Below, piece by piece: positions 61,084 through 64,000 of a DNA stretch of 64,000 nucleotides (position 1 is the first letter of the stretch; each line of letters starts with the position of its first letter). The position numbers and the translations under genes are program-made. The notes under the pieces are model-generated. The model saw nothing but the letters and a program-made list of their open reading frames with translations, was not told the origin of the DNA and searched no databases. This DNA comes from Brachyhypopomus gauderio (Eukaryota > Chordata > Actinopteri > Gymnotiformes > Hypopomidae): contig NC_135213.1 of the NCBI RefSeq assembly GCF_052324685.1, positions 37,315,707 through 37,379,706 on the forward strand, given 5' to 3'.

Positions 61084-61221
61084 CTCTCTCCCACACTCAT
61101 AGCAGCTGTCATCACCGATGTCACCAACATGGATGATGTCATACACGGGGATGACGTCGTACACAGGAGTGACGTTTTTGGGTGTGGTGTGAGGAGACGG
61201 GACAATACCGCTGTCTGTTTC
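61084..61221 (-). CDS. Candidate orphan exon (46 codons) with paired tyrosine motifs
   Basis: On the minus strand, TCTGTCTCAG precedes GAAACAGACAGC, and the open stretch ends AGAGAG|GTAAGGAC: strong acceptor and strong donor, phase 0 at both sides, exactly 138 bases. It encodes ETDSGIVPSP..., then NVTPVYDVIPVYDIIHVGDI, then GDDSCYECGRE. Two Tyr-Asp-x-Ile motifs sit six residues apart in an acidic, Pro-containing stretch, reminiscent of receptor cytoplasmic tails, but the positions do not fit the classical ITIM or ITAM spacing. Antisense to mctp1. No neighbouring exon is identifiable because a 500-base gap begins 370 bases away. Product not recognised. Confidence 0.4.
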
Positions 61222-61590
61222 CTGAGACAGAGAAGTTAATGGAATATTTGTCATTGTTATTGAATTCTATAATATCTGTTGGAAAAAAAAAAAATTTCAT
61301 CCCAGGATCTAGAACAGAAATTAATTTTGCTTAGTTTGTCCCGGGTGACGTACTATACTGCAACATACCAAAGATACTTTCTGGCATATGTTGTAATGGT
61401 ATTCATATGTCTCTGTTTCAACATCACATTATCTGATGAGTTTTAGAGTGGACAAGTTGTTTTTTGGAGTTGTGTTAGCCTTTTGCGTTTTAAGTTGTGT
61501 TTTTGCAGTGGGATCTGCACTACAGGGTTGAATTAACAAGTGCATCGTCCAGCTGTGCACTAGCAAAATCTGTAAGAGGTATTTCAGCAC

Positions 61591-62090
61591 NNNNNNNNNN
61601 NNNNNNNNNNNNNNNNNNNNNNNNNNNNNNNNNNNNNNNNNNNNNNNNNNNNNNNNNNNNNNNNNNNNNNNNNNNNNNNNNNNNNNNNNNNNNNNNNNNN
61701 NNNNNNNNNNNNNNNNNNNNNNNNNNNNNNNNNNNNNNNNNNNNNNNNNNNNNNNNNNNNNNNNNNNNNNNNNNNNNNNNNNNNNNNNNNNNNNNNNNNN
61801 NNNNNNNNNNNNNNNNNNNNNNNNNNNNNNNNNNNNNNNNNNNNNNNNNNNNNNNNNNNNNNNNNNNNNNNNNNNNNNNNNNNNNNNNNNNNNNNNNNNN
61901 NNNNNNNNNNNNNNNNNNNNNNNNNNNNNNNNNNNNNNNNNNNNNNNNNNNNNNNNNNNNNNNNNNNNNNNNNNNNNNNNNNNNNNNNNNNNNNNNNNNN
62001 NNNNNNNNNNNNNNNNNNNNNNNNNNNNNNNNNNNNNNNNNNNNNNNNNNNNNNNNNNNNNNNNNNNNNNNNNNNNNNNNNNNNNNNNNN
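61591..62090. other. Assembly gap (500 N)
   Basis: Exactly 500 N bases, a conventional placeholder length, so real size is unknown. Frames reported across it are meaningless. Confidence 0.99.
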
Positions 62091-64000
62091 CCAAACCCAC
62101 AACAAACTCCTACCTCTCCCCCCCACACCCCCAACCACAACTCTCCACCCCCCCCCCCCCCCACACACAACCCCCCCCCCACACCCCCACCCACAACCTC
62201 CCCCCCACACCACACACAACACTCACCCCCCACATCCCACACAACTCTCCCCCCCACCACCCACACAACTCTCCCCCACACCCACACAACCCCCCCCACA
62301 CACCACACAACTCTCCCCCCCCCACACCCCACAACTCCCCCCCCCACACACCCCCCACACAACTCTCCCCCCCCACACCCCACACAACTCTCCCCCCCCA
62401 CACCCACACAACTCTCCCCCCCCACACCCACACAACTCCTCCCCCCACACCCACACAACTCTCACCCCCCACACCCCACACAACTCTCCCCCCACACCCA
62501 CACTCCTCCCCCCCACATACACACAACTCTCCCCCCCCCACACCCCACACACCCCCCCCCCCACACCCACCCCACACCCCCCCACACACACACCCCCCCC
62601 CCCCCCCCACACCCCCACACCCCCCCCAACCCCCCCCACCCACACACAACTCTCCCCCCACACCCACACAACTCTCCCCCCACATACACACAACCTCCAC
62701 CCCCCCACACCCACACAACCCCCCCCCACACCCACACACCTCCCCCCCCCACACCCACACAACCCCCCCCCACACACACACACTCCCCCCCCCACACCCA
62801 CACAACTCTCCCCCCCCACCCCACACAACACCCCCCCCCACACCCACACCACTCCCCCCCCACACCCCACACAACCCCCCCCACACCCCCACACAACCCC
62901 CCCCCCCACACCCACACAACCCCCCCCCCACACCCACACAACTCCCCCCCCACACCCACACAACCCCCCCCACCCACACCCCAACTCCCCCCCCACACCC
63001 ACACAACTCTCCCCCCCACACACACAACCCCACCCCCCCCACACCCCCCAACTCCCCCCCCACACCCACACAACCCCCCCCCACACCCACACACCCCCCC
63101 CCCCCCCCACACCCCCCCACCACCCCACACACCCCCCCACCACCCCCACAACCCCCCCCCACCCCCACACACCCCCCCCACACCCACACCCCCCCCCCCC
63201 CACATACACACAACCCCCCCCCCACCACCCACACAACTCTCCCCCCCCACACCCCACACAACCCCCCCCCCCCCACACCCACACACTCACCCCCCCCACA
63301 TACACACACCCCCCCCCCCCACACCCCCACACAACCCCCCCCCACATACACACAACTCTCCCCCCCCACATACACAACCCCCCCCCACACCCACACAACC
63401 TCCCCCCCCCACCCACCCCACACACCCCCCCCCCACACACCCACACACACCCCCCCCACATACACACAACTCCCCCCCCACACCCACACAACTCCCCCCC
63501 CCACACACACACCCCCCCCCCACATACCACACCACTCCCCCCCCACACACACACAACCAACTCTCCCCCCACATACCACACAACTCTCCCCCCCCACCCC
63601 ACACAACCCCCCCCCCCACCCCACACAACCTCCCCCACCCACCCCACACAACTCTCCCCCCCCACACACACACAACTCTCCCCCCACATACACACCAACT
63701 CTCCCCCCCACATACACACAACCTCCCCCCCCACACCCACACAACTCTCCCCCCCACATACACACAACCTCTCCCCCCACACCCACACACTCTCCCCCCA
63801 CACACCCACACACTCTCCCCCCACACCCACACAACTCTCCCCCCCACACCCACACAACTCTCCCCCCACATACACACAACTCTCCCCCCCCACACCCACA
63901 CAACTCTCCCCCCACACACACACAACTCTCCCCCCCACATACACACAACTCTCCACCCCCCCCCCCCACACCCACACCACAACTCTCCCCCACACACACA
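62091..64000. repeat. 22-24-bp C/A-only minisatellite running to the window edge
   Basis: The unit is approximately ACTCTCCCCCCCACACCCAC plus ACA, repeated about 80 times with variable C-run length and CATACACA variants. The plus strand is almost purely C and A with the T of CTCTCC; G is absent. The complementary strand therefore has regularly spaced runs of 5-10 G. Copy lengths are probably affected by homopolymer consensus errors beside the gap. Confidence 0.93.

Noticed and set aside
61519..61590. Minus-strand tail AEIPLTDFASAQLDD next to the gap, superficially like the mctp1 segment before the first C2 domain
   Set aside because: It is on the opposite strand to mctp1, similarity covers only a few residues, and the frame is cut by the gap. 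Too weak.
61429..63999. Gly-Val-Cys-Trp rich minus-strand frames up to 629 codons, some spanning the N gap
   Set aside because: Low-complexity satellite and undefined bases; no compositional or splice evidence of coding.

Overview
This window is vertebrate nuclear DNA, almost certainly from a ray-finned (teleost) fish. The protein-coding exons match vertebrate orthologues exon by exon with canonical splice sites. The intervening DNA has fish-type content: very long CA/GT and poly-C/poly-G tracts, many minisatellites, an L2-type LINE, hAT-like elements, and a retroposon 3' end with a (TTGA)n tail that I associate with otophysan fishes. Species cannot be fixed from the sequence alone.

Layout, left to right. 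2161-5479, minus: the first three coding exons of cert1 (ceramide transfer protein, start of the PH domain); the rest lies off the left edge. 6311-9566, minus: complete arsk (arylsulfatase K), 8 exons, 528 codons. 9567-11137: spacer holding a TIR element with a hAT-like element nested in it. 11138-18562, minus: complete nol6 (Nrap/Utp22 ribosome-biogenesis factor), 26 exons, 1144 residues. 18563-19019: short divergent promoter region. 19020-38130, plus: complete skic3 (ttc37, Ski-complex TPR scaffold), a noncoding first exon plus 40 coding exons, 1565 residues, with an L2 LINE in intron 1. 39730-46956, minus: fam81b, seven coding exons, with the N-terminal exon(s) not found. 52701-53213, plus: first coding exon of mctp1. 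53214-61590 is presumed mctp1 intron 1. 61591-62090 is an exactly 500-base run of N. 62091-64000 is a C/A-only minisatellite.

The block mctp1 - fam81b - skic3 - arsk is the order I recall from human 5q15. cert1 (5q13) and nol6 (9p13) are extra members here, and nol6 sits between arsk and skic3, which in human are head to head. The genes do not form a pathway: they cover lipid transfer, lysosomal glycosaminoglycan degradation, small-subunit processome, cytoplasmic mRNA decay, a coiled-coil protein and a C2 membrane protein. Regulatory details visible are a perfect CLEAR palindrome at the arsk start, and NRF1 and paired CCAAT sites in the shared nol6/skic3 promoter.

The most unusual structure is that tandem duplications repeatedly run across exon/5' splice-site junctions: three exons of skic3 and one of fam81b. 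The fam81b case is about 30 copies of the exon end plus donor embedded in CA repeats. Also notable are two consecutive GC-AG introns in arsk, a roughly 150-bp inverted repeat bracketing and interrupting the LINE, and an orphan minus-strand exon encoding two closely spaced tyrosine motifs inside the mctp1 intron. All exon coordinates were read by eye from splice consensus, reading-frame continuity and remembered human proteins; no alignment program was run.
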